From positions 3,458 through 19,408 of the forward strand of contig FR887305.1 of the NCBI GenBank assembly GCA_000436755.1: a stretch of DNA of 15,951 bases. Reading direction: 5' to 3'. This document shows, piece by piece, positions 1 through 7,411 of this stretch (position 1 is its first letter; each line of letters begins with the position of its first letter). This stretch comes from Clostridium sp. CAG:253. Its GTDB lineage: Bacteria; Bacillota; Clostridia; Lachnospirales; Lachnospiraceae. The notes beneath the pieces are model-generated. The model was not told the DNA's origin. It saw nothing but the letters and a program-made list of their open reading frames with translations, and did not search any database. Made by a program: the position numbers and the translations under genes.

Positions 1-2867
1 CGGCTGAAACTATCAGAAACGCAGAGGGACGTCAGGAATTTAAAGACCTTATGGAAAGAATCGGGGAGCCATGTGCATCATCTGAACTTGTAGAAAATAT
101 TGAGGATGGTATTGCATTTGCAAATAAGATTGGTTATCCGGTTGTTCTAAGACCGGCGTACACACTTGGAGGTTCAGGCGGCGGTATAGCACACAACGAG
201 GAAGAACTTGTTGAAATCCTTTCAAACGGTCTCAGACTTTCAAGAGTAGGTCAGGTACTTGTAGAGAGATGTATTGCCGGATGGAAAGAAATTGAATATG
301 AGGTAATGCGTGACAGCAACGGAACATGTATTACTGTCTGCAACATGGAAAATCTTGACCCTGTAGGAGTTCATACAGGTGACAGTATCGTAGTTGCACC
401 ATCTCAGACATTATCAGATAAAGAGTATCAGATGCTCCGTACATCTGCATTAAAGATTATTGATGAACTTGGAATTACAGGTGGATGTAACGTACAGTTT
501 GCACTTCATCCTACATCATTTGAATATATAGTAATCGAGGTAAATCCTCGTGTAAGCCGTTCTTCGGCTCTCGCTTCAAAAGCAACAGGATATCCTATTG
601 CAAAAGTTTCAGCAAAGATTGCACTCGGTTATACACTTGATGAGATACCAAACGCCGTAACAGGAAAGACCTATGCAAGTTTTGAGCCTGCACTTGACTA
701 TGTAGTAGTTAAGATACCTCGTCTTCCGTTTGATAAGTTTATCAGTGCAAAGAGAACTCTTACTACACAGATGAAAGCAACCGGTGAGGTTATGAGTATC
801 TGCACAAACTTTGAGGGCGGACTTATGAAAGCTATAAGATCACTTTCACAGCATGTTGACTGTCTTGAGACAGGAGATTATGACAATATGTCTGATGAGG
901 AAGTGCTTGAACATCTTTCGGTAGTAGATGACCGCAGAATTTACCTTATCGCAGAAATTCTACGCCGTGGAATTGCATCTTATGATGAGATTCATGAAGT
1001 TACAAAGATTGACAAATGGTTTATCGATAAACTTGCAATCCTTGTTGAAATGGAGAAGAAGATTAAGGAGTCAAAAGGAAATCTTGACAAGGAATTATTA
1101 AAAGAGGCAAAGAGACTTGAGTTCCCTGACAATGTTATCGCACGCTGGACAGGAAAAACAGAGGAAGAAATTAAAAATCTCCGTTATGAATACGGTATTA
1201 CGGCAGCGTTTAAGATGGTTGATACATGTGCCGCTGAGTTTGCTTCAGAGACACCATATTATTACAGCTGTTTCGATGGAATGAACGAAGTTGAAGATAA
1301 AACTGAAAAGAAAAAAATTATGGTACTTGGTTCAGGACCTATCAGAATCGGACAGGGTATCGAGTTTGATTACTGTTCAGTTCACAGCGTATGGGCTCTC
1401 AAACAGGAGGGTTATGAGACAATTATCGTAAACAATAACCCGGAGACAGTAAGTACTGACTTTGATATAGCAGATAAACTTTACTTTGAGCCACTCACAC
1501 CGGAAGATGTTGAAAATATTGTCCGTCTTGAAAAGCCTGACGGAGCAGTAGTTCAGTTCGGTGGACAGACAGCCATAAATCTTACTGAGTCCCTTATGAA
1601 GATGGGTGTCAAAATTCTTGGAACAAGTGCAGAGGACGTAGATGCTGCAGAGGACAGAGAATTATTTGACCAGATTCTTGAAGAGTGCAAGATACCTAGA
1701 GCAAAGGGTGATACAGTATTTACTACAGAGGAAGCTCTTAAGGTTGCAAATGAACTCGGTTATCCTGTACTTATTCGTCCTTCATATGTACTTGGTGGAC
1801 AGGGTATGCAGATAGCAGTATCTGATGATGATATTAAAAAATTCATGCAGATAGTTACAAGATACCATCAGGAGCATCCTATCCTTATCGATAAGTATCT
1901 TATGGGAAAAGAGATAGAAGTAGATGCAGTATGCGACGGTGAGGATATTCTTATTCCGGGTATTATGGAACACATTGAGAGAGCCGGCATTCATTCAGGC
2001 GACAGTATTTCGGTATATCCGGCACAGACCATTACAGAGAGAATTCAGGACATGCTTGTTGACTACACAAGAAAACTTGCTAAGTCACTTCATGTAATCG
2101 GACTTATCAATATACAGTTTATTGTTTACCATGATCAGGTATATGTAATCGAGGTAAATCCTCGTTCAAGCCGTACAGTACCATATATCAGCAAGGTTAC
2201 AGGTATTCCTATTGTAGACCTCGCAACAAAAGTTATCCTTGGTGCTAAGGTTAAAGATTTTGGTTACGGAACAGGTCTTGCAAAGAAGTCAAAATATATT
2301 GCAATAAAGATGCCGGTATTCTCATTTGAAAAACTTAGAGGTGCAGAGATAAGCCTTGGACCTGAGATGAAATCAACAGGAGAGTGTCTCGGTATATCTA
2401 AAGACTTTAACGAAGCACTTTACAAGGCATTCAAGGGAGCGGGAGTAGATCTTCCAAAGCACAAGAAGATGATAATCACTCTTAATGATGCCGACAAAGA
2501 AGAGGGAATCGAGATTGCTAAACGTTTTAAGAAACTTGGCTATGATATATTCTCTACAAGAGGAACAGCCAAGGTATTTAACGAAGCAGGAGTTCTTGCA
2601 ATCCCTGTAAACCGTATAAATGAAGAAGCACCTACGCTTATGGATCTGCTTCTCGAACATCAGATAGACCTTGTAATAGATACACCGACACATGATGATA
2701 AACTTAAAGATGGTTTCATCATCAGAAGAACTGCTATTGAGACAGGTGTAAATTGTCTTACATCGCTTGATACGGCAGCAGCACTTCTTACATCACTTGA
2801 GACAGAGGGCAAAGATAAGCTTTCTATTGTAGATGTGGCTACTATCTCAGAGCAGCACGAGGTGTAA
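1..2867 (+). CDS. carB: Carbamoyl-phosphate synthase large subunit, 5'-truncated by the window edge
   Basis: The frame is open from base 3 and no true start is visible. The first codons (AETIRNAEGRQEF) match an internal part of the family, so roughly the first 110-120 residues lie outside the window. The enzyme uses glutamine-derived ammonia, bicarbonate and two ATP to make carbamoyl phosphate for pyrimidines and arginine, in the cytoplasm with CarA. The first ATP-grasp half shows GGSGGGIAHN, GVHTGDSI and EVNPRVSRSSALASKATG. An oligomerisation region follows (around nt 900-1200), then DTCAAEFASETPYYYS. The second half starts at KIMVLGSGPIRIGQGIEFDY (nt about 1315) and carries RPSYVLGGQGM, GIHSGDS and EVNPRSSRTVP. 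The C-terminal MGS-like allosteric domain starts near nt 2460 (STRGTAKVFNEAGV). All key motifs are intact with no frameshift. An upstream carA is expected but not seen. No convincing terminator follows the stop. Confidence 0.97.
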   Translation, partial: AETIRNAEGRQEFKDLMERIGEPCASSELVENIEDGIAFANKIGYPVVLRPAYTLGGSGGGIAHNEEELVEILSNGLRLSRVGQVLVERCIAGWKEIEYEVMRDSNGTCITVCNMENLDPVGVHTGDSIVVAPSQTLSDKEYQMLRTSALKIIDELGITGGCNVQFALHPTSFEYIVIEVNPRVSRSSALASKATGYPIAKVSAKIALGYTLDEIPNAVTGKTYASFEPALDYVVVKIPRLPFDKFISAKRTLTTQMKATGEVMSICTNFEGGLMKAIRSLSQHVDCLETGDYDNMSDEEVLEHLSVVDDRRIYLIAEILRRGIASYDEIHEVTKIDKWFIDKLAILVEMEKKIKESKGNLDKELLKEAKRLEFPDNVIARWTGKTEEEIKNLRYEYGITAAFKMVDTCAAEFASETPYYYSCFDGMNEVEDKTEKKKIMVLGSGPIRIGQGIEFDYCSVHSVWALKQEGYETIIVNNNPETVSTDFDIADKLYFEPLTPEDVENIVRLEKPDGAVVQFGGQTAINLTESLMKMGVKILGTSAEDVDAAEDRELFDQILEECKIPRAKGDTVFTTEEALKVANELGYPVLIRPSYVLGGQGMQIAVSDDDIKKFMQIVTRYHQEHPILIDKYLMGKEIEVDAVCDGEDILIPGIMEHIERAGIHSGDSISVYPAQTITERIQDMLVDYTRKLAKSLHVIGLINIQFIVYHDQVYVIEVNPRSSRTVPYISKVTGIPIVDLATKVILGAKVKDFGYGTGLAKKSKYIAIKMPVFSFEKLRGAEISLGPEMKSTGECLGISKDFNEALYKAFKGAGVDLPKHKKMIITLNDADKEEGIEIAKRFKKLGYDIFSTRGTAKVFNEAGVLAIPVNRINEEAPTLMDLLLEHQIDLVIDTPTHDDKLKDGFIIRRTAIETGVNCLTSLDTAAALLTSLETEGKDKLSIVDVATISEQHEV

Positions 2868-2954
2868 AATGATGTCGTGGTATCCTTGATGATGCTATTG
2901 CATTGCTTTTGCAAATTGTGTTAAAAAATTTATAAAAAAATGCAACCTTCTTTA

Positions 2955-2969
2955 AATAACCGGGTTATT
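2955..2969. repeat. Inverted repeat AATAACC-G-GGTTATT
   Basis: A perfect 7-bp inverted repeat around one central base lies in the 187-bp gap between carB and the serpin gene. There is no U-tract after it, so it does not read as a terminator. It could be an operator. Its role is unknown. Confidence 0.4.
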
Positions 2970-2989
2970 ATAAGTAGAAAGCAAAATTG

Positions 2990-3011
2990 TCATAAGTTTA
3001 ATTTCTTATGA
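2990..3011. repeat. Inverted repeat TCATAAG-N8-CTTATGA
   Basis: A second perfect 7-bp inverted repeat lies about 45 bp upstream of the serpin start. The spacing suggests an operator or a leader hairpin. I could not place a convincing sigma-A promoter around it: TTGTCA at 2987 and TATGAT at 3007 are only 14 bp apart. Confidence 0.4.
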
Positions 3012-3054
3012 TGTTTGTTTTCAATAATAACGGAAGTTTAAAGGAGGTTTTTTT

Positions 3055-4548
3055 ATGAGAAAAGACATGATTGCAAAGGTATTTGCATTATTTATGACAC
3101 TTGTAATAGCAGGAACGACGACCGGATGTGGCGGCAGAAAGACAAGTCTTAATGAAAAAGGAAACAAAAATGTAGATACGCAAAAAATATCTGATAATCA
3201 GAAAAAGGATGGTGAGTCATTAAGTAGTGAAGTACAAGACAAGAAAAAGAAACTTGTTGGAAAAAAGAAAAAATTACCTGTAAATTTGTCAAAAAAAGAA
3301 GTTAAAAACTATAAACAGATTTATAAAGATTATAACAGCAGTCTTTTATATCATTTTCTTAAACAGAGCTGGGGGGATAATCCACAACAGGGGCTTGTTG
3401 CCTGCTCAAACATCAATATGTATCTTGCAAGCGGAATGCTCTCGGAAATGACTGCAGGGCAGAGTCGGGAACAGATATTAAATTCATTTAGCAAAAATAT
3501 GTTTAGAGCAGCTGTTTCGGATTACATAAATGCAAATGACAGAGAGGAGAAAGAAAGGGAGGAAGAACAGAAGATAGTAAGAAAGATGATGGGGTATATA
3601 AGCGGCAAAATAAAATCCGAAAATTGTTCTTTGGGTAATTCAGTATGGCAAAGTGATAAATATGATTATTCCGGAGGAGTCGACACAATACTTAAAAATG
3701 ATTATAATGCGTATAGTTTAACGGGAGAGATGGGAAGTAAAAGTTTTAATAATAAAATAAATAAATGGATTGATGAGCAGACAGGTGGTAAGATAAAAGG
3801 TAATCTGAAAACAAATAAAGACATGGCTATGCTAATGTTGTCGGCCGTAAATTTTAAGGAGCAGTGGAATGTCAGATTTGATAAAGATAATACAAAGACA
3901 GGTATATTCTACGGTCAGTCTAGATACACCTGTGGCAATACAACTGAGGAGGAAAAGATTGATAAGGAAAAATGCAGCTTTTTAAATTCAGAGTATGCTT
4001 ATGCCTATACCGAGAATGGCAGGTATCAGGCAGTTTCGATACCCATGACAAATGCAAATATGAATATAATACTGCCAAAGGAAAATGTGGCAGCAGACAA
4101 ACTCATAAATAAAAAGGATGCAAAGCAGATAATTTCATTGTGTAACAAATTCAATAAAAAATGGGATTATTCTAAGATAGTAAGATTTTCAATGCCTAAA
4201 CTGGATTTTAAAAGTGAACTTGAATTAAATCCATTGATGCAGGATATGGGTATAAAAAATATTTTTGATGGGAAAAAAGCAGATTTTTCTAAAATGTTTG
4301 TGTCAGATGGAGAAAATAAATCAGAAGGTGGAATTTATGTTAGTAAAGCAAAACAAAAAAGCAGGCTGACGATTGACGAAAACGGATGCAGTATGGCCTC
4401 ATATACAGAGGTTGCCCTTGTGGGGTTTGCAGACGAAAAAAAGGATACTGTCACAATGAATTGTAACAGACCATTTATTATAATAGTTTCAACAAGTGAC
4501 GGTCTTCCGATATTTATGGGAGCAGTAAATAGAGTTATAGAAAAATAA
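3055..4548 (+). CDS. Serpin-family protein, probable surface lipoprotein
   Basis: Serpins trap target proteases by inserting a cleaved reactive loop into a beta-sheet. The start is set by AAGGAGG placed about 7 bases before the ATG. Residues 1-24 form a signal peptide ending at Cys25 (TTGC, a weak lipobox), so membrane anchoring is likely. A Lys-rich linker (about 30-95) leads to the serpin core. Family landmarks are SAVNFKEQW (263-271), MNIILPKE, FSMPKLDFKSELELN, LTIDENG before the reactive loop, and NRPFIIIV plus PIFMGAVNRV at the C-terminus. Departures from inhibitory serpins: the shutter motif SPxSI reads SNINM, the usual shutter His (as in alpha-1-antitrypsin H334) aligns with Gln, and the hinge after Gly444 reads CSMASYTE rather than small residues. 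The loop is about five residues longer than in alpha-1-antitrypsin; P1 falls somewhere from Phe458 to Lys463. Family membership is clear; inhibitory activity is uncertain. Confidence 0.9.
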   Translation: MRKDMIAKVFALFMTLVIAGTTTGCGGRKTSLNEKGNKNVDTQKISDNQKKDGESLSSEVQDKKKKLVGKKKKLPVNLSKKEVKNYKQIYKDYNSSLLYHFLKQSWGDNPQQGLVACSNINMYLASGMLSEMTAGQSREQILNSFSKNMFRAAVSDYINANDREEKEREEEQKIVRKMMGYISGKIKSENCSLGNSVWQSDKYDYSGGVDTILKNDYNAYSLTGEMGSKSFNNKINKWIDEQTGGKIKGNLKTNKDMAMLMLSAVNFKEQWNVRFDKDNTKTGIFYGQSRYTCGNTTEEEKIDKEKCSFLNSEYAYAYTENGRYQAVSIPMTNANMNIILPKENVAADKLINKKDAKQIISLCNKFNKKWDYSKIVRFSMPKLDFKSELELNPLMQDMGIKNIFDGKKADFSKMFVSDGENKSEGGIYVSKAKQKSRLTIDENGCSMASYTEVALVGFADEKKDTVTMNCNRPFIIIVSTSDGLPIFMGAVNRVIEK

Positions 4549-4587
4549 AAAACATACAGCATACAGGATGCAGATGCAATCAAAGGC

Positions 4588-4612
4588 TGAACTGTTACTG
4601 GTATAAAACGGA
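4588..4612 (+). promoter_or_regulatory. Candidate ECF-type or extended -10 promoter before the sigma gene
   Basis: TGAAC at 4588-4592 and CGGA at 4609-4612 are separated by 16 bases, the general AAC...CG layout of ECF sigma promoters, which would allow autoregulation. In the same stretch TGGTATAAA (4599-4607) also reads as an extended -10 box for sigma-A, without a clear -35. The two readings are alternatives and neither is strong. Confidence 0.25.
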
Positions 4613-4658
4613 AATCAATTATAAACATTGAAATTTTGACTTAACAAAAAGGAGATAC

Positions 4659-5216
4659 ATGGAAGATGAGAAAATAGTACAGTTGATATGGGACAGAAAT
4701 GAAAACGGTATTAACGAATTATCTGAAAAATATGACCGTTATTGTTTTTGTATTTCAGAGCGTATTGTACATGATGAGGAAGATGCAAAAGAGTGTGTAA
4801 ATGATACATGGCTAAGGACATGGAATACGATTCCACCAAGCCGCCCGTCAGTGCTTAGTACATTTCTTGCCAAGATAGTTAGAAATCTGTCGCTTAACAG
4901 GTATAGGGATATGCACGCATTAAAAAGAGGAGGGAGTAGTGTGAATATTGCGATAGAGGAACTTAATGAATGTATAACTGATGGAAAGACCGTGGAAAAA
5001 GACATGGAATATAAACTTCTTACAGAGTCGATAGAAGATTTTTTGTGGAAACAGACTAAGAGAAACCGTACCGTCTTTTTGAAACGATATTTCTATGTTA
5101 TGGATATTAAGGAAATCGCTGAGGAGCTTGATATAAAAGAGGGTACGGTAAAATCAATCCTTAGCCGTATGAGAAAGAAACTTGCCGTATGGCTTGAAAA
5201 GGAGGCGGTAGTGTGA
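4659..5216 (+). CDS. ECF-type RNA polymerase sigma factor
   Basis: This 185-residue protein has the size and two-domain build of an ECF sigma factor. Region 2 covers about residues 8-85 (DAKECVNDTWLRTWNTIPP, then FLAKIVRNLSLNRYRD), the part that binds core polymerase and the -10 element. Region 4 covers about 128-180, with a helix-turn-helix (DIKEIAEELDIKEGTVKSIL followed by SRMRKKL) that reads the -35. The start has AAGGAG only 4 bases upstream, slightly close. The end overlaps the next gene by 4 bases (GTGA), so the two are translationally coupled. The type is common in Clostridia, where it is paired with a membrane protein. Targets cannot be deduced here; the serpin gene upstream or its own operon are candidates. 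Confidence 0.93.
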   Translation: MEDEKIVQLIWDRNENGINELSEKYDRYCFCISERIVHDEEDAKECVNDTWLRTWNTIPPSRPSVLSTFLAKIVRNLSLNRYRDMHALKRGGSSVNIAIEELNECITDGKTVEKDMEYKLLTESIEDFLWKQTKRNRTVFLKRYFYVMDIKEIAEELDIKEGTVKSILSRMRKKLAVWLEKEAVV

Positions 5217-6160
5217 GCGAAAAAGAGGCAGAAAAGCTGATGTATGCCATTGGCGATGTTTCAGAAGAAATGCTAAAAGAAGCAGAGGATTATTCAGAAA
5301 ATATTAAAAAGATGTCTTTTAGACAAAAGAGATTAAAAAAATATGCAAAAACGGTATTTGCCATCGGGACAGCCGCAGCAGTTATAGGTTGTGCGTTACT
5401 TGTATATGAAAAACCGAAAAAGTCATATAAAAATGATTTAAGGCCGACAGGGCAGAATATTGAAAAAAACTATGATAAAAGCAAGAATGATGATTCTATG
5501 GATGAAAGTGAGACATTTAATTATGCGTCAGAAAATATACATATCTATAATCCTGAGATAACAGAGGAAGAAACACAGGACTCTGACGGAACACGAACCA
5601 GCGTGTTCCAGGATATAGCAGCAGGATATGATGAAAATATATCCGACACGCAGAAAAATAAAAAAAGTGGGACAGAAGATGATGTAAGTACAGATTATGA
5701 TAAAACGGAGGAAAAAACCAGTGGTTCGGTTAAAAGTGAGGACAATTGTGCTGATGGTACAGAAATAAGAACTAACAAAAAACAGAAATTAAAAGTCCAT
5801 GCAACAAAAGACGGAGAGATAATAAAAATCCAATTTATATTGCAATTTGGCAAAGCTGGTGATGGAGACACATATATTTGCAATGTTAAAGAGATAAATG
5901 CCAGTATGTCGATAGGAAAAAAAGTTTCATCTGACAAAGACAGCAATTGGAAAGAAAATAAAAAAGTAAAAGTTGTGTGTAAATCTGGAACAAAGCTGAT
6001 GTTTACAGCCAATATGACAAAAAAACAGCAGTCGGAGGAAGATATAAAGCTGTCAGAAATAAATGTGAAATTTAAAGAAAAGGGACATAAAATATCAGAT
6101 GGATTTAATATGACAGTGCGAAAGGAAAATGACGGATATTATTCATATATGAAAAAATAG
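5213..6160 (+). CDS. Single-pass membrane protein, probable anti-sigma factor
   Basis: The GTG start overlaps the sigma gene stop (GTGA) and has GGAGG 7 bases upstream. Residues 1-45 are a charged cytosolic segment (YAIGDVSEEMLKEAEDYSEN), resembling the short N-terminal segments of clostridial proteins encoded beside ECF sigma factors. Residues about 47-65 form one membrane helix (TVFAIGTAAAVIGCALLVY). Residues 66-190 are an acidic, Ser/Thr/Asp/Lys-rich low-complexity stalk. Residues about 190-315 look like a beta-rich outer domain that I cannot assign to a family. No zinc-binding HxxxCxxC anti-sigma motif is present. From gene order and topology I infer that it holds the sigma factor at the membrane and responds to an outside signal. 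It could instead be a surface protein that the sigma factor merely controls. Confidence 0.7.
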   Translation: MSEKEAEKLMYAIGDVSEEMLKEAEDYSENIKKMSFRQKRLKKYAKTVFAIGTAAAVIGCALLVYEKPKKSYKNDLRPTGQNIEKNYDKSKNDDSMDESETFNYASENIHIYNPEITEEETQDSDGTRTSVFQDIAAGYDENISDTQKNKKSGTEDDVSTDYDKTEEKTSGSVKSEDNCADGTEIRTNKKQKLKVHATKDGEIIKIQFILQFGKAGDGDTYICNVKEINASMSIGKKVSSDKDSNWKENKKVKVVCKSGTKLMFTANMTKKQQSEEDIKLSEINVKFKEKGHKISDGFNMTVRKENDGYYSYMKK

Positions 6161-6185
6161 AAAGAGGAAATAAGTATTATGTTGT

Positions 6186-6827
6186 ATGCTGTTAGGAGAT
6201 TTTTTTGTAAATATGTGGTACAATAAAAATGATTATGAAGATCAACGAATGACTATAAGGATTCATGATGATGTTGAAAATAACTATGTTGAGCATATCA
6301 AGATGTCATGTGAAATTACTGTTAAAGGGCCTTATCTGAATTACTCAAGATGTTATTTGTATATTGGAAATACGCAGAAAGTAAAAGTGTGTGATAAAAA
6401 AGGAACTTTGAAATGTAAGGTAAATGGCATTACAATAAAGAAGAAAGTCACAGTACATAAGAATGTATATACACAGCCCTCTGCAAAAATTAAAGATATG
6501 CTTCTCGACAGGATATATTATCATGTTGTAAAGACATATTTTTCAGGGAACAAACTTAAAGTCAAGATAAAATTATATAATACATATACTGACAGAAAAT
6601 TAAAAGTTATAAAGGCACTTGATGTAAAAATATATGCAAATGGCGGATGTCTGCACCAGAGAGTGATTAATAAGAAAGTGAATATGAAAGCATACAGTTC
6701 AAAAACGATAACGGTAACAGTATCAAAAAACAGTAAAATGAAACATACTATAGATTTGAGAAATAATGCTTTTACTTCGGATATAAATCTGCAGACGGCA
6801 TATTACAGCTATAAATATACATATTAA
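6186..6827 (+). CDS. Hypothetical beta-rich protein, possibly degraded; start uncertain
   Basis: This is the third gene of the sigma operon, 25 bp after the previous stop, and I do not recognise it as a named family. The protein is Lys- and Tyr-rich with alternating hydrophobic residues typical of beta-sandwiches. YIGNTQKVKV followed directly by KGTLKCKVNGITIKKKVTV looks like the two ends of an Ig-like (Big_2) domain without its middle. The rest (about 100-200) resembles C-terminal adhesion-like domains of clostridial surface proteins, yet no signal peptide is seen. The ATG at 6186 is too far from the nearest ribosome site; AGAGGAA fits the ATG at 6179, which opens only a 15-codon ORF (6179-6226). 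Met10 at 6213, with AGGAG 14 bases upstream, is another option. A one-base slip in the T7 run at 6200-6206 would join the 6179 start to this frame. It may be a pseudogene. Confidence 0.5.
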   Translation: MLLGDFFVNMWYNKNDYEDQRMTIRIHDDVENNYVEHIKMSCEITVKGPYLNYSRCYLYIGNTQKVKVCDKKGTLKCKVNGITIKKKVTVHKNVYTQPSAKIKDMLLDRIYYHVVKTYFSGNKLKVKIKLYNTYTDRKLKVIKALDVKIYANGGCLHQRVINKKVNMKAYSSKTITVTVSKNSKMKHTIDLRNNAFTSDINLQTAYYSYKYTY

Positions 6828-6835
6828 GTTAAATA

Positions 6836-6888
6836 AATAAGCCGTATTCTAAAATGATAATGATATTTAGCATACGGCTTATTGTTTT
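6836..6888 (+). terminator. Intrinsic terminator after the sigma operon
   Basis: Two 18-base arms (6836-6853 and 6866-6883) pair with a single mismatch, with core AATAAGCCGTAT/ATACGGCTTATT, followed by GTTTTT. The opposite strand also has a T-rich tail after the stem, so it may serve the converging marR transcript as well. Confidence 0.85.
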
Positions 6889-6943
6889 TAATGCAAAGTT
6901 ATACAAGATATAAATGTTTAACGATATTTTTATCGTTATGAAA

Positions 6944-7363
6944 TTATGAAAGATTGTTAATTATTTTGTCAAAAATATCAAATACATAAATTTTTTCCTT
7001 TTCCGAAAAACCATTAAGGCATATCTCTTCAAGCTTTTCAAATTCGGAATAAACTTCTTCAGCAGTTTTTTTCCCTTTTGTCGTAAGATAAATTTTATGT
7101 GCGTGTTTTTGACCTGCAGTTAATACTTTTTCACGATATATAAAATCAGCTTTTTCCATGTTATTAAGTATGGATGTCATAGATGGGGGAGTTATTCTGC
7201 AGATAGAGGCAAGTTCTTTCTGGGTGTATCCGTCTGTCTTTCGGAGTATATATAAAACTTTTGGCTGTGCATTTGAAAGATTAAGCCTTTCAAAAATGGC
7301 CTGGCTGCGTTTTGCGTGTGCTGCGGAAAGTTCAAGCAGTTTTAAGAAAAATTTCTCATTCAT
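6944..7363 (-). CDS. MarR-family transcriptional regulator
   Basis: This 139-residue protein has the usual MarR length and helical ends flanking a winged helix (about residues 46-100: YTQKELASICRITPPSMTSI for the reading helices, then a wing ending IYLTTKGKK). MarR proteins are dimers that usually repress their own unit and let go on binding a small, often phenolic, ligand. The wing reads AGQKHAHKIYLT and lacks the common D-x-R pair, which may shift DNA preference. The start has GAGGAT upstream at good distance. The gene lies 48 bp downstream of the esterase gene on the same strand with no terminator between, so co-transcription is likely. Its probable sites are the palindrome at 8621-8650 and the repeat at 7382-7405. 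Confidence 0.92.
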   Translation of the reverse strand: MNEKFFLKLLELSAAHAKRSQAIFERLNLSNAQPKVLYILRKTDGYTQKELASICRITPPSMTSILNNMEKADFIYREKVLTAGQKHAHKIYLTTKGKKTAEEVYSEFEKLEEICLNGFSEKEKIYVFDIFDKIINNLS

Positions 7364-7381
7364 ATGTAAAATCCTCGTTTG

Positions 7382-7405
7382 ATAGTAAATATTAACTGTT
7401 ACTAT
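7382..7405. promoter_or_regulatory. Inverted repeat ATAGTAA-N10-TTACTAT, candidate second MarR site
   Basis: A perfect 7-bp inverted repeat lies in the gap between the esterase stop and the marR start, about 20 bp before the marR ATG. Its half-site TTACTATTAAC resembles TTACTAATTAG in the 30-bp palindrome ahead of the esterase gene. That suggests the same protein binds both and controls marR separately. The similarity is between short AT-rich words, so chance cannot be excluded. Confidence 0.4.
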
Positions 7406-7411
7406 TAACTA

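Noticed and set aside
2373..2693. Long reverse-strand open frame within carB, and similar ones opposite the other large genes
   Set aside because: These are opposite-strand shadows of well-supported conserved genes, with no ribosome sites and no recognisable protein features.
2892..2938. TTGC/GCAA hairpin followed by A-rich DNA as a carB terminator
   Set aside because: The stem is only 4 bp and there is no T-tract on the coding strand.
6214..6224. TGTGGTACAAT as an extended -10 promoter inside the third sigma-operon gene
   Set aside because: No -35 box is found at a workable distance, and it falls within the coding frame; probably a chance match.
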